The notes under the pieces are model-generated. The model was not told the origin of the DNA. It saw only the letters and a list, made by a program, of their open reading frames with translations, and ran no database searches. Positions 1 to 13,400 of a DNA stretch of 64,000 bases are shown here, piece by piece. Both the position numbers and the translations under genes were made by a program. The stretch comes from Trileptium ribeirensis (Eukaryota > Nematoda > Enoplea > Enoplida > Thoracostomopsidae). The stretch covers positions 1 through 64,000 of the forward strand of contig JASANE010003332.1 of the NCBI GenBank assembly GCA_030248225.1, read 5' to 3'. Positions within the stretch are counted from its first letter, which is position 1; every line of letters starts with the position of its first letter.

Positions 1-233
1 ATTCGTCATAGTTAAAAATTGATATTTTCCCTTAAATTTTCAATCTAGTCCTTGCCTGTTTTAATTGAAATGAAGCGTCCGTTTTATGTCCGTTGACATG
101 TTACAAGACTGTCTTAATAGGAAACCTAAGGGTGTTTAAATACTTTAATTACCCAGATTGAAGCACGAGGGAGATAATGCAGGTTTCACCGAATAATGAG
201 TGCAAAAGTGGGCAGTTTTGTCGTTAACAACCG

Positions 234-292
234 TTTGTAAGAAACTAAAATATCTAATGGAATGGTTATATTATATTTTAGTTTCTTGCAAA
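234..292. repeat. Inverted repeat with 20-bp arms
   Basis: Arms 234-253 and 273-292 are complementary at 19 of 20 positions around a 19-base loop. A weaker copy with the same AAGAAACTAAA / TTTCTT arms lies at about 1551-1604, so this is probably the end or core of a small transposon family. Confidence 0.6.
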
Positions 293-1207
293 AGGATGCT
301 AGATTTTTGTTTTTAATGTTTTCTTGTTTGATATTTTAATACTCTAACAGATACTTTTAGTAGATTGTAGTCTATATATATAGCCAATAAATACAGAATA
401 CCCTGGCCGTTCTGTTGTGAAAATTTGCTATATTTATTATCTACATATTGCTGAACTGCAACTGCGTCTCCTTGAGTTGTTCTAGTGCGTTTGTCCATAT
501 CAATTATATGCATGAGTGCTTATTTTCCATAATCTCGTGAAAGAACAACGCAAGTAAAGACAAATACCATGTGAAGTTTTAATATTAAACGTAATACACA
601 TTCATTTTTATAAGGGTACGGTTGTACGCCGTTGCCACATAAAGTGTTCAGAAATGATTTGCTCACCTAAAATGACAGACTTGCGGAATTCAATAAGACT
701 AGTGCTCTGAAACGTTTATAAGCTCGGCGTTGAGAACTTTTGCCATGGATTTAATACCTCAGTAGTAAATATTAAATATTTATACGACTATTGCGTACTA
801 CTACTACAGTAATTGACGATATTTTTATACATGCATTTTGATAGCGAATGCTGGGTGGTGTTTACATCTAAGCTTATTCTATGTGAATACAATAAAGAAT
901 ATAAGGAAATACTTTGCATTCGGTGATAAATTAGTTGTTCCTCGTTCTGTCAACCAGACTTAGCAAGTCATGTTCCAATAATTGAAGGAACAACGTTAAG
1001 GTTTCATGAAGATATGTATACTGTTCTGTACGCCCATCCGCACTTGGATGTTACAGTCGTTACGATTGTCTCTGAGGTGGATAAGAGTGGAGATTAGGCC
1101 TCGGGACTTTACAGTGAGCATAACTTTATTGTCGGTTCTGACATGCGCTTTACGTACACCGGAGAAATACAATAATCCTCAACAGCGAGCCTTAAGACAA
1201 CTAAATA

Positions 1208-1510
1208 CTGACAGCTAGCCGTTACAGATTTTTGTCTAGTGGCTAGCTGTTAAACTTGTCTGGCAGTTATTGTAACATCTTTTACAGCCAATCGTTAAAT
1301 ATTTGAAAATCTAAAAAATAGCTATTAGAGAGTTTTGTATCTAAACTGGCCGCAAGAGGCAAAAGTTTTAACAGCTAACCATAAGAGACATGAATTGGTT
1401 ATGGCTAGCTGCAAACAGATTTAGTCCTTATCAGCTAGCTGTTAAAGATTTCTGCATTTATTTGCTACCTATATAAGACTAAGTTTACAGCTATCTGTTA
1501 GAGATTGAAA
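1208..1510. repeat. Scattered CAGCTAGCTGTTAA-like words
   Basis: Variants of CAGCTAGCTGTTAAAGATTT occur near 1210, 1240, 1369, 1430 and 1486 in both orientations. The spacing is irregular, so it is a degraded repeat rather than a clean tandem array. Confidence 0.4.
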
Positions 1511-2286
1511 TATCTAAACAAGCAATTATTAAAAGAAAAAATGAGTATATTCAAGAAACTAAATATCATATAATCGTCCATTAGAGATTTTGGTTTCTTT
1601 CAAACGGGTATTAAAGACAAAGCTCCACTGTTTGCATTCATTATTCTGCCAAACCTGCTAAACGGATAACTATATGGTGTTTATAAATACACGAGCATAA
1701 TTCAATTCCTTCTTTTTGAAAAAGAACTGAAAATTCTTTGTTCGCCTTCACTATAAAATTTGCATGTTGGGTTGTACCATGGACATTAATACTAGAGGAC
1801 GCCAATGATTATTACAAAATAAATTATAAAATACTTGCCGTGCGCAGATTCTTTCTCAAAGAAACTTTTTGTTACTTTTTTCGCAAACGACCTTCCCACC
1901 TTAACACCGTTGATGTCTGATTTTCTGTTCCATCATTAAGTTACTTTGAAATTCCTTTTTTATCGTCAAAAGGTAACGCGTTATGACCCGTTGAGATTCC
2001 TTGACTTTCCTTTGTTTGTTGTATGAAGCAGGGCGTTCACCATTCAGCAGGTCTGGTATGTTTCCATCTACATCTTTTCAATATCACCTTTCTGTGCGCG
2101 CTGAATTATCGAAATTTACGTCACGCGATTGAACTGTGCCATTCCATCCCCTAATGTACGGGCAAGGTTTAACAAGTCATATGGACAATCATCAGGTTTA
2201 GTCCCTTGCATAGCCTTATACAAACGTTTACATCGCTGGTAAATTCAACTGATACGATAGGCATAATTTAGGCATTTCTTCTTACA

Positions 2287-2907
2287 GCGAATACCATTTT
2301 AGCAGCACTAAAAACAATCTTCGTGCAATCTATACCCGATAACTTTCAAACAGATAACGGTAAAGAGTTTGTAAATAGTTTAATTTATGATTTTTGCAAG
2401 AGTAAAGGCATTAATGCATACACCGCAAGGAATAAGGAAACTAAGGCAAGTATGGCTGAGCGTTTTATACGAACTTTAAAGGGTAAAATTTACAAGTATT
2501 CAGCAGCCAATAACGCGAAACGATATATAGACAAGTTGCAGTCACTCGATGATAGTTATGATAACTCCGAAAATAGTTATGGATTTATTCCCTCTGCAGT
2601 GACAGTAGACGACGAAAACGCTATACGAGAGAAGCTATTTCCAGCTAATGACATTGATGTTCGACATAAATTTCAACTAGGCGATATTGTACGTGTCTGC
2701 GCTGAACGAATTCCTTTCGAACATGGCTTCAATCAGCTTTGGTCGCGGGAAGTGTTTACAATAAGTAAACAACTACCATTCAATCCTCCAGTTTACAAGC
2801 TTGAAGATGTAAATAAGGAAACTATATTGGGAAGATTTTATAAGCAAGAGCTGCAAAACGTTAAAGTAGTGGGTGACTCGTATAAAATTGAGAAAATTAT
2901 GCGTTAA
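2287..2907 (+). pseudogene. Polinton/Maverick-like integrase, C-terminal fragment
   Basis: An open frame runs from about 2287 to the stop at 2907. It shows a retroviral-type integrase core end (FQTDNGKEF, then a glutamate in ERFIRTLKGK) and a C-terminal part with FQLGDIVRV and a YKLEDVNKETILGRFYKQEL stretch. That last stretch is what I know from Polinton (Maverick) integrases rather than retroviruses. The N-terminal zinc-binding region and the first catalytic Asp are not present, and the region upstream has no continuing frame. It is a truncated copy on the strand opposite the host gene. No capsid, protease or polymerase gene is visible nearby. Confidence 0.72.
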
Positions 2908-2939
2908 CGCAAGACAAAAAGGGGTATAGAGTACCTTGT

Positions 2940-3317
2940 ATAGTGGCTTGGATACCCTAAATCAATGAATTCATGGGCACATGAACACGATTTGCGACCT
3001 ATCTAGGGGTACAAAACGTACCCATAGGAACATAAAATCAGGGTATATGACTATAAATAGATACATACCGATACAAAGGAGAGGCATTGGGATGCAGAAT
3101 ATGGATACACAGGGGTACAAAATAGGGGTACGCAATGGTAAATGTATGTGTTATATGGGTACATTACGCACCCGTAGGGCTACACAATAGGGGTACACAA
3201 TGGTAAATCTATGTGTTATATGGGTACAATACGTACGCGTAGGGGTACAAGATAGGGGTACACAATGATAAATGTAGGGGATATAGGGGTACAATACACA
3301 CCCGTAGGGCTGCCCTA
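2940..3317. repeat. Tandem repeat, 65-bp period
   Basis: Clear units start at 3123, 3188 and 3253, each opening TAGGGGTACRCAATGRTAAA and containing a GGGTACAATACGCACCCGTAGGG-like part. Degenerate copies of the GGGTAC words extend back to about 2945, just after the integrase fragment. The array may belong to the same mobile element. Confidence 0.75.
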
Positions 3318-4298
3318 AACAAATATTGCTTATACACCAACGAAATAAATCAAGTACCAGTGTTGGAATTTCCTAAATATATGTGAAAGCGCGTTGGACC
3401 CGATCAAATGTCAAATTTACCGTGTTTAATAGTTAAATCTTAAGAATTTATCGAAAAACAAAATTTCTTAAAAGTAGTTTTGAAGACATCCATCGGGTAG
3501 ATCTCATGCCCAGGATCATTTTTATACCTTTGAAATTTTTGTAAGCCCATTTTTGAGCGAGTTATGAACATTTATGCAAATCAGAAGTTTCCTAGTTTTA
3601 TACCGGAAAGCTTATTTTTAACATACAACACTGGTAAACTTAATATTTATAGCAAACTACTTATATAATTATACATACGAATAAAATACTTACGAACGAA
3701 TACATACAAACGGTGCACACAGACATATAAACACACCACACACGGGCATAAAAAACACACAAAAATTTAGAAATTTACACATTTGGTATTATATGCTTAT
3801 ATATGCATACATTAATATATATTCATACATTAATACATGTATAAATATGTTATATATGTATATATATGTTTAATATATTCATATTTATATATCTGTGCTC
3901 AATATGTAACCACATATATACATAAAACCAGTGCCCAACCCTCACATGACTCATCACCCCAACCTCCTCCGGGAGGTGGGTAAAAGCAGCTTTTTTCATC
4001 TACTAACAATCATCCATAGTGGTATACAATAATTTTCAGAAATTAATCAATATCATAATTATGCATAAAGATATATGAAAGGTAGATAAGATTCTTTAGA
4101 GTTCGTAAAACCCTTGGTGGCCTGACCATTAGACACGTCAAACAACCGGTTATTTCCAATGGCTAACCACTCCATCAAATACATTGAACATACGATAAAT
4201 TTAAAGGAGCTAAAGATTATAATTTTGAAACAGAGTTCGAAATCACTCACCTCTGCCATTTCGTATCTACTTTACACACATGAGGCTCTTCGACTTAC
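3318..4298. other. Non-coding, partly low complexity
   Basis: About 3650-3905 is AT-rich with TATATATG and ATACATAC runs and CA-rich words. No exon or recognised element otherwise. Confidence 0.5.
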
Positions 4299-4466
4299 CT
4301 GGGCACGATACCTGACAATCCTCAAGACTAAGAAAATTATTTTGATTTCCCATTGTTCCATGATAGAGGAATGCTTCACAAGTTCGAGTTACAGGATTGA
4401 ATGAATATCGCTGAAGGCGAGACGGACCAACACCTTCGAGACGTGGTTGGCTGCATGGGTCAGATG
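4299..4466 (-). CDS. Exon 22: Kunitz module 11, last exon found
   Basis: 56 codons, acceptor GTTGTTTAG and donor CCAG/GTAAGT, phase 1-1. It has SDPC at entry, GVG at 12-14, P1 Pro, RYSFN, YHG, GNQNNF and the four framework cysteines. Thr is at position 38. The strong donor means at least one further exon lies at lower coordinates, but I find no further Kunitz or lustrin module in 1-4298. A plus-strand ORF at 4159-4404 is a shadow. Confidence 0.92.
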
Positions 4467-7400
4467 CTAAACAACATATAAGTTTTGAGAAAAATCAACA
4501 ATAAAAATCCTGAGCAAGCAGTTGACACAGAGTAAAAATATTATCATTAATCTCTAATAGCTTCTGCACAAATTTCGTATGGTACAAAATATTGTTATTG
4601 GTTCGTTATGCTGGTGCAAGACGTTACAATAATATTCTTATCAAACTGTACATGTAAAGTTTTCCGCGCCTGATCCGTTCCATCTTTTAAAGTTATGATA
4701 CGTCCACAACACTAAACCAGTTTCAGGACGAGAGATACTGTGTTTTGCGATTTTGTGTAAAACGTAAACACTTTCGTGATATTGTCAATGTATATTGGGC
4801 GACTTAAAAAATTCACCAGTGATTTATCTACAAGTGGTATTGTGTAGGGACGATAATATACGAGTCTATATTCGTCTCAAACATAGTGTAATCTTTGAGG
4901 CGTGAGGGTACATTGTTTTACATGTTATCATTAAACGTCTTTTACGGTTCGTGGAAATCGTCTAAAATATAGATATCTATAAAGGCCGTCCAATTGGGTC
5001 ATGTCAAATTGCATCAGCTTGTAACCGGAGATAAGGGAGATATGGTGCCATATGACAAAAATTGATTGTTTAATTATAAGCCCAAGCAAGGCTTAGACCT
5101 AGGCTTAGGTTTGGACTTTGGTTCATGCTTACGCTTAATTTTAGCCTTAGGCTTAGAGAGACAATGCATTATGCAATTATTAGAGGGGAAAACAAGAAAC
5201 GATACTTTAGGAACAACTTGACATGTTATTTTGTGCATTTCAGGTAGCAATGAATATAAAAATGTACTAAAGTTTTGTTATACTATTTTACAGAGATTTT
5301 ATAGCATCATTATATCGTAAAGTGGCATTCCTTGCTATTCTGTAAACTAGTGTATAGTTGCAAATTGTATTGTAAAGCCATACAAGCATTACTTCGTGCA
5401 AATTGGTTGCCATATCACAGTGACGTATTTTATAGCGTTACATGCAATGAGGCCAGCATGACATTGGTCCTCTTTGGTAAAGTGTTTTCGTTCTGTACGA
5501 TTAAATCTACAAAAACGTAATACAAATTATACTAGTTGCCTATTAAATTATGAAGTTTTCACAGGAATATTGCATGTGACCATATGCATTGTTCCATCAA
5601 ATAGCTACAGGAACAATAACTCCTGCGATGCCACAAAAGAATCGCATCACCACTTTCGGCCGACACCTGTGTAAAATAATTTTTAGGATCAGTTAACGTG
5701 ACAAACATATCCGGGCAGAGAGTCTTTAGACACCAACCGTCTTGACAGTGTCATTAACTAATTTTATACCGACGTGCCAGAAGTAGTCAAAACGTTGCAT
5801 ATAAAATATATAGAAAGGTAGTAGTCGAACTGACACACACAGCTGACTCAAAAATAAAGCTAGTAAAGGATTTTTAAGTTCAGTGGCGCCTTCAAAAACC
5901 CAACCAGGTTCTATGCAAAACTTCCGTCTTGTTGCAATGAAAACTGCATTATTTTAACAGGGAGGACATTTTATGAAAATACTGTCACATTACAAATATT
6001 TTATGCATCACATGTTTATATTTTAATGTCACAAGAATTTAGATTGGACAACAGAGGCTTGACCCTTGTGACAATTTTTCGCCGTTTTGCTAAACACATT
6101 GGCAGAGCTTACGCGGCCCAAAAAATGTCAACTATTATGGCTCGCCAATCATGTCTTTAGAACCGCGGCAAGCCGTGACAACATCTGGCCGAATGCACAT
6201 ACTTTAAGGTAAATAATGCATAGTAAATACAGAAATATATTTGATAAAACGAGTAGAAATTAGTTTAAAATACCTTTAGCCGCACCAAATGTACATAATA
6301 AGTTATACTTATTTTCCGTGAAACTATTGGTTAATACAAAAATGCCTAATTTTCACGAATTTTAGTGCCCTAAATTCCTAACGGCATTTAAGAATTTATC
6401 TCTGTACTCAAGACATACACTGAAAAAATTTAGCGCTGCTCATAGCCTTGCTACTGCGTATACTAAATCCAGGCAATCTGTCAGTCTTAAACGCTGAAAT
6501 ATTCAAAAATCAAATATTCATATTTAGCTACGCAGCCAAAATAACTGCAGAATCAGCTAGTTGTGTAAATAATATCTAATTTACATGCCCCTATTTAGAT
6601 TTTTGTTTTGCGCGGTGCTTCACACAGCCTAGAATATTGATGTGCTATCCTCGCTGCTCGCAAAATGTCCTGCGCCCAGACAAAAATGTTTTACGGAATC
6701 CGCTGTGTGCTATGCTTGTACGAAACCATCCCATTTATCAAAAGCAGCATCGTTTTTAGTTTATAATCATAAATTAATTTAGTATACTACTTAAATCAAT
6801 CGTATGGTAAACCATCTGCTAAATGCTACAAATCAGACGACGTTGTATACCTTACAGTGAGCGACAAATTTATTTGTAATTTTTACAACATAGCCAAAAT
6901 ATACAAAAGCGTCACATTATCGCAAGCATAATCGAACTAGAAATATTTTGAGTCGACGTATATTCACATAGTTTATTTCATCGTACTCATAAAACATCTA
7001 TTAAACACTCAAAACGCAGGCTAAATTCTCAACCGTTGTTGCCAAGAACGACACATTACATGTATAATTATTGCATATCCAAAAAACATAAAAAAATATT
7101 AAGAACCTCGTGGACAGCAAATCGTCGTCTTGGTGTCAGAGCCAAAATGGCACCAAAATCCGTCGGTACAGTGCTTGTCGATCGAACAAAGAATCGGAGT
7201 TCCGTCGAGGTCTCGGCTGAATGCACCGGTTGAGCACGGATTTGACAAAACTATAAACGTTCACTTTGCTAAGCATTTAAAACCCATTATGTCATACTAT
7301 TATAGGTGGTACTTTTAAACATCTACAGCATCAAAAATACTACGGCGTGAGGTTTCACAACTTAAACCCTCCGAACTTAAAAGTTCACTTTTTTATCTTT

Positions 7401-10400
7401 GAACGTTGTCTTTCATAGTGACGCGGCCGATGAAAACTAAGTCACATAGAAACATTTTAGAGCAACATTAATTAGGAAGTAAGCTATAATCCTATATTTT
7501 CAACTCGCCTAATAAATTCGCTGTTAAGTTCGATTACGGGATCGGCTTAGGTATTATCTATCAGTGAAGGATGTTGCGCACCTCCGTAGTTCATTACTCT
7601 ACCATGACCATAATGTAAAGTTTTAATTCGTTCCTATGGGAAGGATATCAGTTGATGCTTGTCCAAGATGTTTAAATGAACAAACACCTTTCGAGACTCT
7701 CATAAACAATCAAATATATTATTATTTTAACAATTTATGAGTGTTCTTGCCAAATGAGTGGCACAGTCCATGCGAGTTACGGCAACAGCCCACGCCTCTA
7801 CGACATATGAAACACCTGGTGACAAAATTTATTACATTTACAAAATCTAGAATGATGCACCGGACTTGCTGATCTATGGTTCGGACAGGCGTATCAATAT
7901 TATGACAATTTTAAAACTTTTTATCTGAACATAAATTTTAAAGTTTACAAACCCTGTTCTAAAATTTAAATTTAAAAGATCAGCTCTTTAAAATTTCAAA
8001 ATATATATTGGCCGAATATTGCATAAGCGCATGAATACAAAATAATGCCAGACACTCCACGAAAGTTGTTTTTCGTCCAAAAAATAAAGTGAAATGAATA
8101 ATTGAAGTTATAATAAGCCAGTGAACTCATGGCGAAAGTTATATTGCACAGCAAAAATGTTTCACAGAATGACTAGAAAAGCCACCTGCAAAAGCGACGA
8201 AGGCTTGTGTCTCTGGTCAGATAAGAATTGTTAATCAACTTGTGTCGAACGCCATTTGTAGTATCTGTTTCGCAATAACATTCCGTCCTAAGATAACCAT
8301 ATGTTTAAGTATAATATACTAAAGAGCAATGTTCAGTGAAATCAAAATTCCATTTTTCATAAGGTCTGGCCGGATTTTTTCCACAGAACAATAATACCAC
8401 TATGTGTCGTACAAAAGTTTAGATTATCAATAGAAAAGAACTGAAAGCTTCCACGTTCCGCCTGTGCGTTATTAAAGTTGCCAGTGAAGTAGTTGCTCAA
8501 GTGACAAATTCTTTGTCCTTAACCAATGCCACCCCCACTTAGCTGGTAGGTTAGACTTATGGTAACAAACACCATTACTCACTGTACCTGGACATGTGTT
8601 TTGACACTCGTCGATTGTTAGGAAGTTATTTTTATTCCCTCTGGTACCACGATATGAAAACGGGACACATTCAAGGCGACCTGCATTGAAATGAAACCGC
8701 GGCAAGTTTGCTGAACCGACGCCGTCCGCACGAGGCAGCGCACAAGGTTTTTCACCTAAACGTAGAAAAAACATAGTGAATAAAAATATAGGTGTATGCA
8801 GGGCCGGCGCTAGGAATATGGGGGCCCCCCCCAAAGCCGCAAGCGGGGGCCCCTGCCAAAGTTGTAATTACAACATCACCTTATAAAACACAATGAAATA
8901 TGTCCAGAGTGAGATGCAACACTTAGCCTGAATCACAAACATCTTACAAAATAGGTGCCTGTTTTTGGCAGTCTACACAGAAGTTTTATATAATTGAGTC
9001 AAAACGGAAAAGCTTGAGGTAAAGAAACTTAGCACCTATTTTGACGATGTCTTAAAGCATCAAACGCAGCCAACCTTAAATACTCAATTAAAACATAGGT
9101 ACTGTCTAAGTGTTCAATTAAAACGTAGATACTGTCTAAAATAAAATACGCATTTAGTAATACATGCCTGCTACTGCGAAGCGGACGTAATAAACATTAC
9201 ATATACTAGCGGTCCAGCCGAGTCCGATCTGTTCATGAGGCCCCCACTAGTTTATCACACAAGCGACAAAATAAATCTGTTCCAACGCTGTACGCTGCGG
9301 GAGTTTTGCTTTTTAGAACCTAGGGGTGAAGTGGTAAGAATTTCGTTTGGTTTTTTGAAAATTTTTACAATACCCATTTTTGCCAAAATATGTAGCACAA
9401 AATTGCAGAAATCGGGGGCCCCCAAAAATCGGGGGCCCCCCCCAAATGATGCGGATGATACTAAGGTAGCGCCGGCTATGGGTGTATGTATGAAAAGTAT
9501 ATATACTTTTCTATAACTAGGTTAAGTTTAGGTTATGGACTAGGTTAGGCTAAGCTGCTACATATAACAACTAAATATATTAAAACAAATAGCTGGGATT
9601 ATATCACTGCATATGCAAGAAGTGGCTTCAAAAATGTTGTCAAAATCCATAAACCATTTCACTGTATTATGATCTCAAAAACACTATATTTCACAGTATC
9701 CAAGATCATCAGTAAATGTACATATACAGTTCGTTCATGGCGAATAATGCAAAACCTAGCCTAAATAACGTCCGGTCGATGTCAACCGTTAGCGTTCGAT
9801 TGAAATAATTTACTCAATGAAAGTCTATATCCTAAAGCAAAGCATAAACACTTCAGAAACCTACTCGATAAGAATATATTGCATTTACACGAAGTTATAA
9901 TATATAATATAAAGTGATAACAGAGTCAGTCATAATTTAAGATGCTGCCAGAAATTAATAGGTTCATAACACGGCAGTGAACTTACTTCCGGGACAACAA
10001 ACCGTATCGGGAGTGTTGGCGCCAATGTGACACCAATGTGTTGCCGGACACGGATTAGTATGATCACAACGTCTTGGTGCATTGTGTCTGATGACAAGTG
10101 GCATTCCTGAAGGACAAGGGTTTTCCCACGCTGAAAACGAAACTAGAATTTGTCGCCATAATCAGCAATATCAGCAACATATCAACATCGGACAAATAAA
10201 TAATATATTATAAATAATGTAGATAAAATGATATCTCAATCAAAGGGATAACTGGTAGCATTATTACCATAGATGCTAGAGGTGGCCCGGAGAGTAGCCG
10301 GATCCTTGGAGGGGTTCGGGCTTCGGACTTCCAGGGGCGTCAGTCGGTCCGGCGGGTAAGAGCGATGAAAATTTTGATTCGGCGTTGCCAGGGGCGTCAG

Positions 10401-13400
10401 GCGACCTGTCAGCCCAGTGGGCTGGAGCTTTGCGCAGAGGGGGCGGCGAAATGATGGGTCCGGTGCCTCAGCGGGGTAGCCCCTACCCGCATATGAGCAT
10501 GTATGATTATTACGTCGCGCCAACTCAATAAAGATGACATCATTTTCAACTAATCAAAAACTACAATAGCAGCAGCCAACGAAACACTTCAAATCACTAA
10601 TTAATCGCCTACAGATTTAGGTAGATTTCTTTTTGACATATTTATCAAGTATCCATAAGCATTGTTGGGATTTAATGCAACAAATTCGAAAAAATACACC
10701 ATTTTTTATTTGTCAGATAGCATTAATTCAGGTCGAATTTTTTGGTAGATTTTATAATTTAGGGACCCTGATAAAAATACACATTGAATTTGATGCCTAT
10801 ATGTATATTATTTGTGTCGTCTGGTGTACATACACATTTTAAGTACGCCAAGTTAACACATTTGTAATGTCCGAATAGCGAAACAATTTTATGTGAAATT
10901 GAAGCAGCAGTTTTAGCTTTAGTCTGAGATTTCTGATTCGTTTGTTTGAAAAATATACTTGTATTTGGTTAAATTTTAGTACATTATAGTACGAAATATA
11001 CCGCATATTGTACGAATGTTGAAATATAAGCGCATCTAATACAACACATGCATTGTATAAACTTAAATACATATTGAATGAAACGCAACTTATACAGTGT
11101 ATGAATTTGAATATATATTGTGTGAAAAATAATAAAAATGTATTGTGTAAGTTCATATATTTATTTGCATGACATTAAATATATTCAATGTATGAATTTC
11201 CGTATATTTTTGTATTAAACATGATATAGCTAATGTAAAAGTTTTATATATATTTGCATGAAATAATTTACACCTAATTTATGAATGTTTATGCATAATA
11301 TAAATTTTTGTACTATTGTTCTATTTTGTATTATGTTAGCCTAGTGCAATTTTAATCAATATGTGTGTTACAAAACATAGCTTTATTATCTGAAATTATA
11401 TACCAATTATGTGCAATAACTATTATTTTTTGCCTGGAATTTCATGCAAATTATGTGTAAGTTATCATACATATGCTGCAATTAACTTCGTACAAAGTTG
11501 TGGCTAACGAATCGTATAATTCTTATGTGTAAATTCCTACAAAACATATGTAAATAATCATGCATATTTTGTGTTACAATTCGCACAAATTTTATGTTCA
11601 ATAAATCATACATTTGTTGCGGTTCATTTGTTACAACTTATGTTGACATAGTCATCATTAGTGTGCGGATTGGTACACAGCTGATATGGGATTTCCTTGT
11701 GATACAATTTCCCGTATTTGTGTTAATTTTTAAACAAGGCATAGCAAAATAATGGAACCAATAATTTTCTGAAATTATCATTACACAAATTTTCTAAAGC
11801 TTACCCATATACCGAAATACATATCGAATTTGAAACATCGTGTTTCATGTCGCAAAGTACTGTATAATTTTAATTTCATCATGCGTTGAAATTGTATAAA
11901 TAATTGCACCATTTCCATGGAAATTTAACTTTAAAGCGCTCAATATATATGTGTACTTATTTACATAAAATTTTAGCAAATTTATCAGCACCTGAAATTA
12001 TAAATTTGACATTAGCAATCCGTAAAATGTTAGACAAATTTTAAAGGCGAAACAAAAATATAAGATTTAAATCCTGCCGAACCTAAGGCACAAAGACTCA
12101 AATTTAACGGAATTTGTTTAGTGAGCATCTAGTTGAATTCAACACCTCAATTTGTTGTTTTATATGTGAATTTTTATGTGGATTCAAAAAATAATAGGTA
12201 TCTATCAAATTTGGTTTATTAATATACTTACCCTGTATAGAACATGACAAAATAATTTAAGCTATTTGCATTGTTTTCAGTCCAATGTTCCAATACGCTT
12301 CCAGTCCATAACTATCGGTTGAACTTCCATGAGCGCTAAGATATACGAAGTAACCATAAAGTGTATTCCGTTTATAAACCATTTTACCTCTTATATTATT
12401 CACAAGGATGTCATAACCTGCTAATAATATTATTGTTCTGATTCTTACTTGGGCATTGTAGTTCGCATTCTTGTTTCGAAAGGAAATTGTTTTGATTTCC
12501 ACCGAATCCAGTGTAGGTGAATTTTTGACATGACTGTTCTCGTTGATCAAAATACCATCGCGTTACTACCGAAGCCGCTGTTCCAGTTCCAGATTCTCGC
12601 GGCACTTCACATGGGTTGTGAGCTGAATTAATGAAAAAAAACTTTAGAACTATATTTATTATTGAATATTATTGTAAGTATATGCAGACATTAAACTCTG
12701 AGCAAAAGCTATATTTCAATTTACATCTGTACGTTAAAGCCTAGCTATTAATATAACAGCATGTTTTAAAAAGTTGTATTGACGACACACCATTTCTGCC
12801 TGGAGAAAAGTATTAAACGCCAAAGAGTGGATAAACTATTCCAAATATAATTTGCCGTTACGACACCATCATTAGGTGTCGGCAGGGTTGCCATTCTCGT
12901 AAGGGTCAGACACCCCCTCCCCTTACGAATCGCATGCGCTCCAAAGATGTTAGCAACTATCGGCAAAAATAAGGTGAAAATTAACAAAAAATAGATGAAA
13001 TTAGGAAAAATTTATCGCAAATTGGCAAAAATTGAGGAAAATTTTACCTCGGTTGGGAAAAAATCTTGAGTTCATCAAAATTTCAAAAATGTACAACGTA
13101 CAACCCTTGCGTGCCCGCTTGACGCAAACTGGGATAATTGGGCATGAAGGTGTTAAGTCACCACTAAATATTCTTGCGGCTAAAATTGGAAAACAAATGT
13201 ATTTGCTAATCTACAGCTGGAACGATACTGTACAATTATTTACTATGATACAAACGTTAAAATATTATATACACCATCAGTACCGGATTGCTAGATTTTG
13301 AATTCGTCTTTACAGTTTATATAAGATACATTTATTCGCCTAGATACAGTTAATGTTATAACGTACATGTATACCCGTTTTCTTACGCCAAATTTGTTTG

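Larger units (their letters stand above)
1..2286. other. Non-coding flank/intron with short repeats
   Basis: No supported exon. It contains an inverted repeat at 234-292, a related one near 1551-1604, and several CAGCTAGCTGTTAA-like words between 1210 and 1500. The short ORFs here look random. Confidence 0.5.

Noticed and set aside
4159..4404. Plus-strand ORF over Kunitz 11
   Set aside because: It overlaps the opposite-strand exon, which has full domain homology and splice sites; the plus frame has no motif.
7036..7318. Two plus-strand ORFs over lustrin module 9
   Set aside because: They are shadows of the minus-strand exon at 7107-7250.
10236..10523. 95-codon minus ORF in the GC-rich island
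   Set aside because: Openness follows from base composition of the repeat; it has no domain.
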